The translations under genes and the position numbers were made by a program. A DNA stretch of 64,000 bases from Trebonia sp963759545 (GTDB lineage: Bacteria; Actinomycetota; Actinomycetes; Streptosporangiales; Streptosporangiaceae), in NCBI GenBank assembly GCA_963759545.1, contig CAVXAB010000031.1, positions 124,001-188,000 of the forward strand, in the 5' to 3' direction. Shown one piece after another: positions 34,929 to 41,875 of the stretch. Within the stretch, counting starts at the first letter, position 1, and every line of letters starts with the position of its first letter. The notes beneath the pieces are model-generated. The model was not told where the DNA came from. It was given only the letters and a program-made list of their open reading frames with translations, and searched no databases.

Positions 34929-36146
34929 ATGAGCAGCCAGCCTGCCAGCCAACTCGATGCCGCCGACCCGCTCGCGCGGTTCCGGTCCAGGTTCGTGGGG
35001 GCGGGTGACCCTTCCGTCGTCGCCTACCTGGACGGCAACTCGCTCGGGCGGCCGCTGACCGTGACGGGGGAGCGGCTCGCGGAATTCGTGGCCGGCGAGT
35101 GGGGCCGCGGGCTGATCAGGAGCTGGGACGAGGCCTGGATGACCGAGCCGGTGACCGTGGGGGACCGGCTGGCCGAGATCGCCCTCGGCGCCGCGCCCGG
35201 CCAGGTGATCGTCGCCGATTCGACCACGGTGCTGCTTTACAAGCTGATCAGGGCCGGCGTCGACGCCCGTCCCGGCCGGGACGAGGTGGTCATCGACCGG
35301 GCGAACTTCCCGACGGACCGGTTCATCGTGGACGGTATCGCGGCCGAGCGCGGGCTGTCGGTCAGGTACCTGACCCCGCCGCACGACGCGGGCGTGCGCC
35401 CGGCGGACGTCGCGGCGGCCATCGGCGAGCGCACCGCCCTGGTCGTCCTCAGCCATGTCGCGTACCGTTCCGGCTTCATCGCGGACATGGCGGCCATCAC
35501 CAGGGCGGCGCACGAGGCGGGGGCGCTGATCTTGTGGGACCTGTGTCATTCGGCCGGCGTGCTGCCGATCGAACTCGACGCGTGTGACGTCGACCTGGCG
35601 GCGGGGTGCACCTACAAGTACCTGAACGGCGGTCCTGGCTCGCCCGCCTTCTGCTACGTCGCGACGCGGCTGCAAGACGAACTGCGGCAGCCGGTCTGGG
35701 GCTGGATGGGGGCAAGCGACCCCTTCGCGATGGCAGCGGAGTACCAGCCGGCGAAGGGGATACGCAAGTTCATCTCTGGAACTCCGCCGGTGCTCGCGAT
35801 GCAGCCGCTCAAGGACATGCTTGACCTGATCGCCGAGGCGGGCCTGGCGGCCGTCAGGCGCAAGTCGGTCGCGCTCACCTCCCGCGCGATCGCGCTGGCC
35901 GACGAGTTGCTCGCGCCGCTTGGCGCCGTGCTCGCCAGCCCGCGCGACGCCGCGGATCGCGGTTCGCACGTCACCGTGGACCACCCCAGGTTCGCCGAAG
36001 TGACCGCGGCCTTGTGGAAAAGCGGCGTGATCCCCGACTTCAGGCCGCCGGACGGCATCCGGATCGGGCTGTCACCGCTGAGCACCAGCTTCGCCGAGCT
36101 TGACCGCGGGGTCGAAGCCATCGCCAGGGAACTGCGCGGCCAATAA
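34929..36146 (+). CDS. kynU: Kynureninase
   Basis: 405 residues of a PLP fold type I enzyme that cleaves kynurenine or 3-hydroxykynurenine to anthranilate (or 3-hydroxyanthranilate) and alanine. YLDGNSLGRPLTVTGERLAE is the kynureninase N-terminus; WDLCHSAGVLPIEL carries the PLP aspartate and AAGCTYKYLNGGPGSPAF the Schiff-base lysine (near residue 229). KFISGTPPVLAMQPLKDML and the end IRIGLSPLSTSFAEL also fit. The ATG has GGGAGATGGGGG upstream. No other tryptophan-catabolic gene (dioxygenase, formamidase) adjoins it. Confidence 0.93.
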   Translation: MSSQPASQLDAADPLARFRSRFVGAGDPSVVAYLDGNSLGRPLTVTGERLAEFVAGEWGRGLIRSWDEAWMTEPVTVGDRLAEIALGAAPGQVIVADSTTVLLYKLIRAGVDARPGRDEVVIDRANFPTDRFIVDGIAAERGLSVRYLTPPHDAGVRPADVAAAIGERTALVVLSHVAYRSGFIADMAAITRAAHEAGALILWDLCHSAGVLPIELDACDVDLAAGCTYKYLNGGPGSPAFCYVATRLQDELRQPVWGWMGASDPFAMAAEYQPAKGIRKFISGTPPVLAMQPLKDMLDLIAEAGLAAVRRKSVALTSRAIALADELLAPLGAVLASPRDAADRGSHVTVDHPRFAEVTAALWKSGVIPDFRPPDGIRIGLSPLSTSFAELDRGVEAIARELRGQ

Positions 36147-36521
36147 CCCGGTCATTTCCTGAATGCGCATTGACATTCTGGGATTAGCGGATCGAAAATG
36201 GCCTCGGCTGAGCACGCGGCGGTCATCTCAGGGGAAAGGGGAGCGCAGGTCGGCCAGCCTAGTTCCGGTAAGAGCGGGGATAGGTAGCACCGGTTAGCAA
36301 TCACGGGGACAAGAAGCGTCGCCTGGGGCGCGATTTGAGCACGAGCGAAGCCGAGCCGGGTAGGGATCTCGGACGGCGACGCTGGTGGCGGGCTTAACAG
36401 GTGGTCGTTTGCGATCCCGTGCCGCGCGCTTTTGATCATTCTTGTGGGGAATTCTTTTCTGCTGCCGTTGCCGCCGCCGCAGCCGAGGAACAAATCGTCA
36501 GGTGCAAAAGGGAGAACATCA
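36147..36521. other. Long leader/intergenic region; no gene or known RNA seen
   Basis: 375 bp ahead of the cysteine-protease-like gene. It is rich in short G runs (for example near 36230-36245 and 36305) and could fold extensively, but no riboswitch family signature was recognised. The ribosome site GGGAGAAC is at about 36510. Confidence 0.4.
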
Positions 36522-37271
36522 ATGGCCTACATGCTTGGCAAGAATCGTCCAGTCATCGACAACAGGACCATGCGCTTCGCCGCTTACGTCAAGCCGGCGC
36601 TGCCGTCGCCGCCGGCGGCGGTCAGTTACGGCGCTAAGGTCACTAGCTGGCCGATGTACGACAACGACCAGTACGGTGACTGCACCTGCGCCGCCGCCGG
36701 TCACATGATCCAGAACTGGACGGCCAACGCCGCCGCCGAGGTCACCGTGCCTGAGGCCAGCGTGCTGTCGTTCTACGAGCACTTCGTGGGCACCCCGCCG
36801 CCCCCCGACGAGGGCTGCAACATGCTGTCGGTGCTCAGGTACTGGCGCAAGGCCGGGATCGACGGTCACGAGGTGCTGGCCTTCACCAGCATCGACCTGA
36901 AGAACCAGGCGCAGGCGCAGAGCGCCTGCTGGCTCTTCGGCAGCATCTACATCGGGGTGGCGCTGCCCGACTTCGCCACCCAGGGCGACATGCTCGCCGT
37001 CCCGTGGGTGGTCCCGGCTGGCGGCCCGGTCGGCAACGCCGCGCCGAACCCAAGCAACGGCCACTGCATCCCCGCGGTGTCCTACGACGCCGACAACCTC
37101 TACGTCGTCACGTGGGGCGAGGTCAAGCCGATGAGCTGGGCGTTCTACAACGCCTACGCCGATGAGTCCTACGCCGTGATCAGCCAGGACTTCATCGACG
37201 CGAACGGCCTCAACCCGGCGGGCTTCGACAAGGCCGCGCTCCTGACCGACCTGAAGGAGATCACCGGCTGA
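36522..37271 (+). CDS. Papain-like fold protein of unknown function
   Basis: 249 residues, no signal peptide. YDNDQYGDCTCAAAGHMIQN near residue 47 resembles the cysteine active-site helix of papain-like proteins (Q...GDC-x-C) and SNGHCIPAVSYD near residue 178 the histidine strand; DNLYVVTWGEVKPMSWAFYN follows where the Asn/Trp region would be. ATG 36522 is used because it follows GGGAGAAC. Peptidase activity is inferred only. It lies 24 bp before the palindromic operator of lgt. Confidence 0.65.
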   Translation: MAYMLGKNRPVIDNRTMRFAAYVKPALPSPPAAVSYGAKVTSWPMYDNDQYGDCTCAAAGHMIQNWTANAAAEVTVPEASVLSFYEHFVGTPPPPDEGCNMLSVLRYWRKAGIDGHEVLAFTSIDLKNQAQAQSACWLFGSIYIGVALPDFATQGDMLAVPWVVPAGGPVGNAAPNPSNGHCIPAVSYDADNLYVVTWGEVKPMSWAFYNAYADESYAVISQDFIDANGLNPAGFDKAALLTDLKEITG

Positions 37272-37294
37272 CCCGCCGCTTCCGCTTTCCTGAC

Positions 37295-37321
37295 ATCATG
37301 TTTTCATGATATCTAGATATC
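37295..37321. promoter_or_regulatory. Palindromic operator upstream of lgt
   Basis: ATCATG-TTTT-CATGAT (37295-37310) runs into GATATC-TA-GATATC (37308-37321), itself a perfect 14-bp palindrome. The GATATC-N2-GATATC and ATCATGAT elements recur at 38282-38300 in front of the ribbon-helix-helix gene, so both are probably bound by that protein. Confidence 0.6.
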
Positions 37322-37381
37322 TAGCACAGGGTCCAGGACGCCTCGCCCGGCCTCGCCCTGTGCGTCAGGAAGGCGGTTTCC

Positions 37382-38299
37382 ATGCTCGCGTTCATCCCGA
37401 GTCCCCCTGCGGACGGCATTCACCTTGGCCCGCTGTTCGTCCACGCCTACGGGCTGATGTACGCGATCGGGATCGCGCTGGCGGTCTACATCACCGCGAG
37501 GCGGTGGGCGGCGGCGGGCGGTGACCGCGCGCTGGTCTACGACGTTGTCGTGTGGGCGGTGCCGGTCGGGCTGGTCGGTGCGCGGATCTACTTCGACGTC
37601 ACCACCCCGTTCGACATCACGCCGCACGCCTGGTGGGGGCCGCTGGCGATATGGAAGGGCGGCCTCGGCGTCTGGGGCGGGATAGCCGCCGGGGCCGCGG
37701 CGGGCGTCTGGCGGGTGCGCCGGGCCGGGGCGAACGTCGGCGTGTTCATGAACGCGGTCGCGCCCGCGCTGCTCGTCGCGCAGGCGATCGGGCGGATCGG
37801 CAACTACTTCAACCAGGAACTGTTCGGCAAGCCGAGCGGGCTGCCGTGGGCACTTGAGATCAGCCAGGCGGCCAGGGTGAACGCGGGGATCCCGGCGGCG
37901 GACCTGAAGTACGCCACCTTCCAGCCGTCGTTCCTCTACGAGCTGATCTTCGACCTGGCCCTGGCCGCGTTGCTCGTCTGGCTCGGCCACCACCGGCATA
38001 TCAGGCCGCAAGGGCTGTTCGCCCTGTACGTCGCCGGGTACTCCGGCTACCGGATCTTCGAGGAGACGATCAGGACCGATTCATCGGCGTACTTCCTCGG
38101 GCTCCGGCTCAACTTCTTCATCGCGATCATGATGACCGCCGTCGGCCTGGCCTGGTTTGCCCTCGTTCAGCGCCGCGAAGATCGAGGTCAAGAACAAGAG
38201 TATGCCGAACGAGTTCGTGTGTTACCCGGTCGCCACGCCATGACCCTCGGGCCCTTGGCCCTTGGGCCCTTGCCGACGCGAGATATCTCGATATCATGA
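37382..38299 (+). CDS. lgt: Prolipoprotein diacylglyceryl transferase
   Basis: 305 residues with seven membrane segments. It moves diacylglycerol to the lipobox cysteine of prolipoproteins. IGLVGARIYFD-like sequence near 60, IWKGGLGVWGG near 95 (the form usual in actinobacteria) and the Lgt signature AIGRIGNYFNQELFGKPSGL near 137 identify it; YRIFEETIRTD closes the conserved part. ATG 37382 has GGAAGG upstream. The last codons (RDISIS) and the stop are formed by the operator of the next gene. Several lipoproteins in this window would be its substrates. Confidence 0.94.
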   Translation: MLAFIPSPPADGIHLGPLFVHAYGLMYAIGIALAVYITARRWAAAGGDRALVYDVVVWAVPVGLVGARIYFDVTTPFDITPHAWWGPLAIWKGGLGVWGGIAAGAAAGVWRVRRAGANVGVFMNAVAPALLVAQAIGRIGNYFNQELFGKPSGLPWALEISQAARVNAGIPAADLKYATFQPSFLYELIFDLALAALLVWLGHHRHIRPQGLFALYVAGYSGYRIFEETIRTDSSAYFLGLRLNFFIAIMMTAVGLAWFALVQRREDRGQEQEYAERVRVLPGRHAMTLGPLALGPLPTRDISIS

Positions 38300-38300
38300 T
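38282..38300. promoter_or_regulatory. Palindromic operator of the RHH/Fic-like pair
   Basis: GATATC-TC-GATATC (38282-38295) and the overlapping ATCATGAT (38293-38300) lie 7-25 bases before the ATG of the ribbon-helix-helix gene. They match the site before lgt. Antitoxin autorepression is the obvious reading. Confidence 0.6.
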
Positions 38301-38306
38301 CCTGTC

Positions 38307-38561
38307 ATGACAAGCCTGGAATCCGCCGCGGCCGGCAAGGCCCGGACCAAGAACATGGTGCTGCGACTCGATCCTGACCTGGCCGAACTGCTGGCCACCG
38401 TCGCGGAAGTGGAGGGGCGCTCGGTGTCCGACGTCGCCAGGGAGGCGATCGCGGCGCTGGTCGAGGCGCGCCGCAAGGACAAGCGGTTCCGCCGCCAGCT
38501 CGAGGACAACCTGGCCAGGCACCAGCGCCTGCTCGACCTGCTGCAAGATGGCCAGCCGTGA
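38307..38561 (+). CDS. Ribbon-helix-helix (CopG/Arc-type) antitoxin-like regulator
   Basis: 84 residues. KARTKNMVLRLDPDLAELLA is the DNA-binding strand and first helix, VAEVEGRSVSDVAREAIAAL the second helix with the typical RSVSD turn, and a charged C-terminal helix (KDKRFRRQLEDNLARHQRLL) would bind the partner. The stop overlaps the GTG of the Fic-like gene (GTGA), the usual antitoxin-toxin layout. Confidence 0.88.
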   Translation: MTSLESAAAGKARTKNMVLRLDPDLAELLATVAEVEGRSVSDVAREAIAALVEARRKDKRFRRQLEDNLARHQRLLDLLQDGQP

Positions 38562-39403
38562 TCGCGCTCGACGCGGCCGACCTCGTGGTGATCGCCGGCC
38601 GCACCCTCGGCATCGGCACTGACGCCGCGCTTGACCAGATGGACATCGCCGCCGCGCAGGACGCGCTGGCCGAGGCGCGGCCGCCCGGCATGGAGTTGAC
38701 TGGCCGCGCCGGCGCCGCCACGGCCGGCGTCGGGCTGGTGCGGGCCCTGCTCCGCCACCGGCCGTTCCCAGTGCACGCACAGCAGGTGGCGGTGGCGGCC
38801 GGGCTGCAGTTCCTCTCGCTCAACGGCTGGCGCGCCGACCTGAACCCGCCGTCGACCGCCGCGGTGGTCGTCGAGGCGCTCGCGTCGGGGCGGCTGACCC
38901 CCGGTGACGCCGCGGCGTGGCTCGCACCGCGGCTGAGCCGGGCACGCCGCGCCGGGCGGCCCTCCCGCGCCGGGCGGGCCTCCCGTGCCGGGCGGGCCTC
39001 CCGTGCCGGGCAGGCCTCCCGCGCCGGGCGCGCGCCGGGCGCCGGGGCGCGGTCCGGCCGCGGGCTGCCGGTTTCGCTTCCCGCGACTCGCGTACCCGTC
39101 GGCCGGGCAGTGGCGGGAGCCCTGCTGGCGGTCGCGGTCACCGGGGTCACGCTGCTCTCCGCGGCCTGCTCACGCGGGCCGGATGTGCCTGCCGCCCCCG
39201 CGGGTGGCGTGTCCGCCGTCCAGCCGTCCGCTGGATCGGCGCCGGCGCCCGCCGACCTGGCCTACGCCGCGTGCATGCGCTCGCACGGCGTCGCGGGCTT
39301 CTCCTACCCTTCGGCAAGCGACGTGGCCGCCGTCGCCCCCGCCGGCGGAATCGGCCTGAATTCGCTCCGGTTCAGCGCCGCCGAGGTCGCCTGCGGCCGG
39401 TGA
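38558..39403 (+). CDS. Degenerate Fic/Doc-like protein fused to repeat and lipoprotein-like tail
   Basis: 281 residues in three parts. Residues 1-125 follow the Fic/Doc fold: LDAADLVVIAGRTLGIGTDA at the start and LLRHRPFPVHAQQVAVAAGL, QFLSLNGWRADLNPP at the place of HPFxDGN(K/R)R...FLxLNG. The DGNKR residues needed for AMP or phosphate transfer are replaced. Residues about 126-165 come from an 18-bp tandem repeat (RAGRASRAGRASRAG). Residues 175-281 look like a separate lipoprotein: VAGALLAVAVTGVTLLSAAC, then LAYAACMRSHGVAGFSYPSA. The tail ends abruptly at the MarR remnant. It may be a fusion created by deletion. Confidence 0.65.
   Translation: MIALDAADLVVIAGRTLGIGTDAALDQMDIAAAQDALAEARPPGMELTGRAGAATAGVGLVRALLRHRPFPVHAQQVAVAAGLQFLSLNGWRADLNPPSTAAVVVEALASGRLTPGDAAAWLAPRLSRARRAGRPSRAGRASRAGRASRAGQASRAGRAPGAGARSGRGLPVSLPATRVPVGRAVAGALLAVAVTGVTLLSAACSRGPDVPAAPAGGVSAVQPSAGSAPAPADLAYAACMRSHGVAGFSYPSASDVAAVAPAGGIGLNSLRFSAAEVACGR
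38948..39037. repeat. 18-bp tandem repeat
   Basis: Unit CGCGCCGGGCGGGCCTCC in four near-perfect copies (38948-39019) and a fifth decayed one. In frame it encodes RAGRAS hexapeptides, so copy number can vary without frameshift. Confidence 0.8.
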
Positions 39404-39726
39404 ATCAGCAGGCCGCGCTGCTGCACAACGCCGCAAGCGGCGGGGCAAGCCCCAGCCAGCTCATGGAGGCCGTCGGCACGGACACGGCCGGCATGACCAA
39501 GCTGCTTGACCGGCTTGAGGCCAAGGGCCTGGTCGAGCGGCGCCCCAATCCGAGCGACCGGCGCTCGGTGGTCATCGAGCCGACGGAGCGCGGCCTGGCC
39601 CTCGTGCCGGAACTCACCCCGGTGTTCGGCGAGGTGGCCAGGCAGCTCTTCGCCGGGTTCGCCGACGACGAGGTCGCGAACCTGACGTCTTCCCTGCGGC
39701 GAATGGGCGAGAACCTGAAGCCGTGA
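39402..39726 (+). pseudogene. MarR-family regulator, 5'-truncated remnant
   Basis: VNQQAALLHNAASGGASPSQ, LMEAVGTDTAGMTKLLDRLE, AKGLVERRPNPSDRRSVVIE is the MarR winged helix from helix 2 onward, followed by the C-terminal dimer helix to 39726. The usual 35-45 N-terminal residues are missing and replaced by the lipoprotein-like tail in another frame. A GTG at 39402 could start a short product, but it would lack the dimerisation helix. Confidence 0.65.
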
Positions 39727-39745
39727 CCGTCCGCCGACCGCGCGG

Positions 39746-40216
39746 TCACGGTCGTGGCCGCTCTTTAACCCCGGCCGCAAGGAGTTCCACGACCTCGGCG
39801 ATGCGCGCCGCGCGTACGTCCGGCCGGCGGGTGGTGGCATCGATGTAGCGCAGGTACGCCTTGCGGTAGAACTGCGCCAGCGTGTCGAAGAACGCGGCAG
39901 CGGCCTGGTTGGCCGCGAGGGCGGCGGCGATGTCCTCGGCGAGGTCGGCGCGCTGCGGACCTTCCGGCGTCAGCTCGACGATCACCTCACCGCCGATCAC
40001 GGCGCCCAGTTCGAGCGCCCGTGCCGAGCCCAGGGTGAACGCCCATCCGCCGCCGCCCGGCGAAAGTGTCACGCGGACCCGGCAGCCGTTCACCGTGCCA
40101 TTGACGTGGTGGGCGGCCTTAGCGCCCCACGCCTCGTCCGGGTCAAACGGCACCACCACGACCGCTCGGCCACCAGTCCCAGCAGTGACGAGGGCACTGC
40201 ACCGCTGTGTGCGCAT
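39746..40216 (-). CDS. YdeI/OmpD-associated family protein (DUF1905)
   Basis: 156 residues. AVVVVPFDPDEAWGAKAAHH, VNGTVNGCRVRVTLSPGGGG make the DUF1905 beta domain, and ALAANQAAAAFFDTLAQFYR, KAYLRYIDATTRRPDVRAAR the YdeI (bacteriocin-protection-like) helical part with the WIxxAKR-type end. ATG 40216 is used; the frame extends 66 bases further up. The role is unknown. Confidence 0.85.
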   Translation of the reverse strand: MRTQRCSALVTAGTGGRAVVVVPFDPDEAWGAKAAHHVNGTVNGCRVRVTLSPGGGGWAFTLGSARALELGAVIGGEVIVELTPEGPQRADLAEDIAAALAANQAAAAFFDTLAQFYRKAYLRYIDATTRRPDVRAARIAEVVELLAAGVKERPRP

Positions 40217-40271
40217 GCCCTCATCCTGGCATTGACCCTGACACTGGTGAGGCTGTAAACCGGGACATGTG

Positions 40272-40939
40272 ATGTTCAGCATCGGGGAGTTCGCACAGCA
40301 CGGCCGCGTGTCGGTCCGGATGCTCCGGCATTACGACGCGATCGGGCTGCTCAGCCGGCCTGCGTGGATCCGGTTACCGGGTACCGGTCCTACCAGGCGA
40401 GCCAGCTTGCCCAGCTCAACCGCGTTATCGCGCTCAAGGACCTCGGCTTCACCCTGCAACAGGTGCAGGAGATCATGGCGGAGCAGGTCAGCGCGGCGGA
40501 GCTGCGCGGCATGCTCCGGCTGCGCCGGGCCGAGATCCAGGTCGAGGATCGACGCGGAGACCGGCTTGCCGTGGGCCCGGGGTAGAGGCGCGGGCTGGCG
40601 ACGTGATCGAGGACGAGGCCAGGGTGCCCGTCGACGGGGTCGTGATCAGAGGGGCCTGGCGCCCGTCCGGGTGGCCGAGTTGGCCGGCGTGGCCTGCGAG
40701 GACCGACGGGGATCACGGCTTCGCCGTCGTGGACCTGGCGGAGGTTGACCGCGCGGCGGTCATCATTCACCACGGATCGATGGACGACGTGCTGCCTGCC
40801 GTGCAGGCGCTGGCGCGGTGGATCGACGCCAGCGGCTACCGTGCCGCGGGTTACGCCAGGGAGGTGACCATGGAGTGGTCCCCGACCCCGATCGGTGGGT
40901 GACCGAGTTGCAGCAGCCCATTTACGCGAGCGGAGGATG
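40272..40939 (+). pseudogene. MerR-family regulator with GyrI-like domain, about three frameshifts
   Basis: SIGEFAQHGRVSVRMLRHYD and AIGLLSRPA begin a MerR winged helix. Near 40370 the frame moves to VTGYRSYQASQLAQLNRVIA, LKDLGFTLQQVQEIMAEQVS; near 40560-40600 it moves again to EDEARVPVDGVVIRG and FAVVDLAEVDRAAVIIHHGS (effector-binding domain). A last shift in a CCCC run near 40880 gives a WVTELQQPIYASGG end at 40939. All parts match BltR/GyrI-type MerR proteins. Base-calling indels are likely. Confidence 0.7.
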
Positions 40940-40944
40940 AGCAG

Positions 40945-41443
40945 ATGCCAGCAGCACCACAGATAGAGACCCGCGCCGGGCAGCCCTACGTGGCGATCAG
41001 GGCCAGGGTGCCCCAGGCCGAGCTGGACGGGCTCGGCGCTCGCTTCGGCGAGGTGTTCGCCTGGCTTGGCGCGCGCGGACTGACGCCCGCCGGGGCGCCG
41101 TTCTTCCGGTACAACGTCATCGACATGGCGCGCGAGCTCGAGGTCGACGCGGGCGTGCCGGTCGCCGGCGGCCGTGGACGGTGACGGCCACGTGGTGTCC
41201 GGGATGCTGCCCGCCGGGCGGTACGCGACGCTGACCCACGTCGGACATCCAAGCGAGCTTTCTGGGGTCACCGGATCGCTACTTGACTGGGCCGCCGCCC
41301 AGGGCCTGACCTGGGACATGTCGCCCGGCGAGGATGGCGAGCGGTGGGGCGGCCGTCTGGAGACCTACCTCACCGACCCAGGTGAGGAGCCTGACATGAG
41401 CAAGTGGGTGACCGAGCTCGCGTTCCGCCTCGCCGACCGGTAG
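40945..41443 (+). pseudogene. GyrI-like effector-binding domain protein, one frameshift
   Basis: Starts MPAAPQIETRAGQPYVAIRA, RVPQAELDGLGARFGEVFAW, GAPFFRYNVIDMARELEVDA: a stand-alone GyrI-like (SOUL/effector-binding) domain. One base change near 41170 links it to GHVVSGMLPAGRYATLTHVG and DMSKWVTELAFRLADR. The restored length is about 165. It starts five bases after the MerR stop with GGAGGATGAG, so the two form an operon in which both proteins share the same ligand-binding fold. Confidence 0.72.
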
Positions 41444-41463
41444 CAGCCAAATCGATCATTCCG

Positions 41464-41497
41464 AACGGGTGCGGGCCAACTTTGGCCCGCACCCGTT
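41464..41497 (+). terminator. Rho-independent-like terminator
   Basis: AACGGGTGCGGGCCA (41464-41478) pairs perfectly with TGGCCCGCACCCGTT (41483-41497), four-base loop, followed by TCTCTGTCGTCC. It closes the MerR-GyrI operon. Confidence 0.8.
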
Positions 41498-41875
41498 TCT
41501 CTGTCGTCCTTCTTTGTCGTCTCGGTTGACGGATCAACGCTGATGAGGCGGCTCTCGCCGTCGTTCTGGGCAAATTCACGGTAAGTCGGGCTTGTTAGTA
41601 TTCAGTCCGGACTTGTATGGTTACCGAGTGCGGCGGTACCGCGCCACACGGTTCTCCCCCCCAGCCGTGGGAAGGTCGGCCTCGCGGTGCCCCCGCCCGC
41701 GAAGGTTGAAAAGCGGTACCGCCGCCTCTCTCTTACCCCCGAAGAGCGGTCCAACTGGCACAGCTAGACGACCGGCCCTTGAGGGGGAGACGGATCAGAA
41801 TGCGCGCCACCATTCCCTCATTGCCTGAGCCGTTGCCGTTGCGGTTGAGCAGGACGTGGCGCGACAGCGGGGCGG
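41498..41875. other. Upstream region of the two-component operon
   Basis: About 380 bp. An ATG at 41800 preceded by GGGGGAGA opens a frame (MRATIPSLPEPLPLRLSRTW) that runs into the histidine kinase start in another frame. This may be the true kinase N-terminus with an indel near 41900. Otherwise no gene is seen. Confidence 0.4.

Noticed and set aside
36200..36420. c-di-AMP (ydaO) riboswitch
   Set aside because: G-rich leader before a possible cell-wall or protease gene invited the idea, but the conserved ydaO sequence blocks could not be found.
38948..39037. Possible CRISPR array
   Set aside because: Units are contiguous with no spacers and encode an in-frame RAGRAS repeat.
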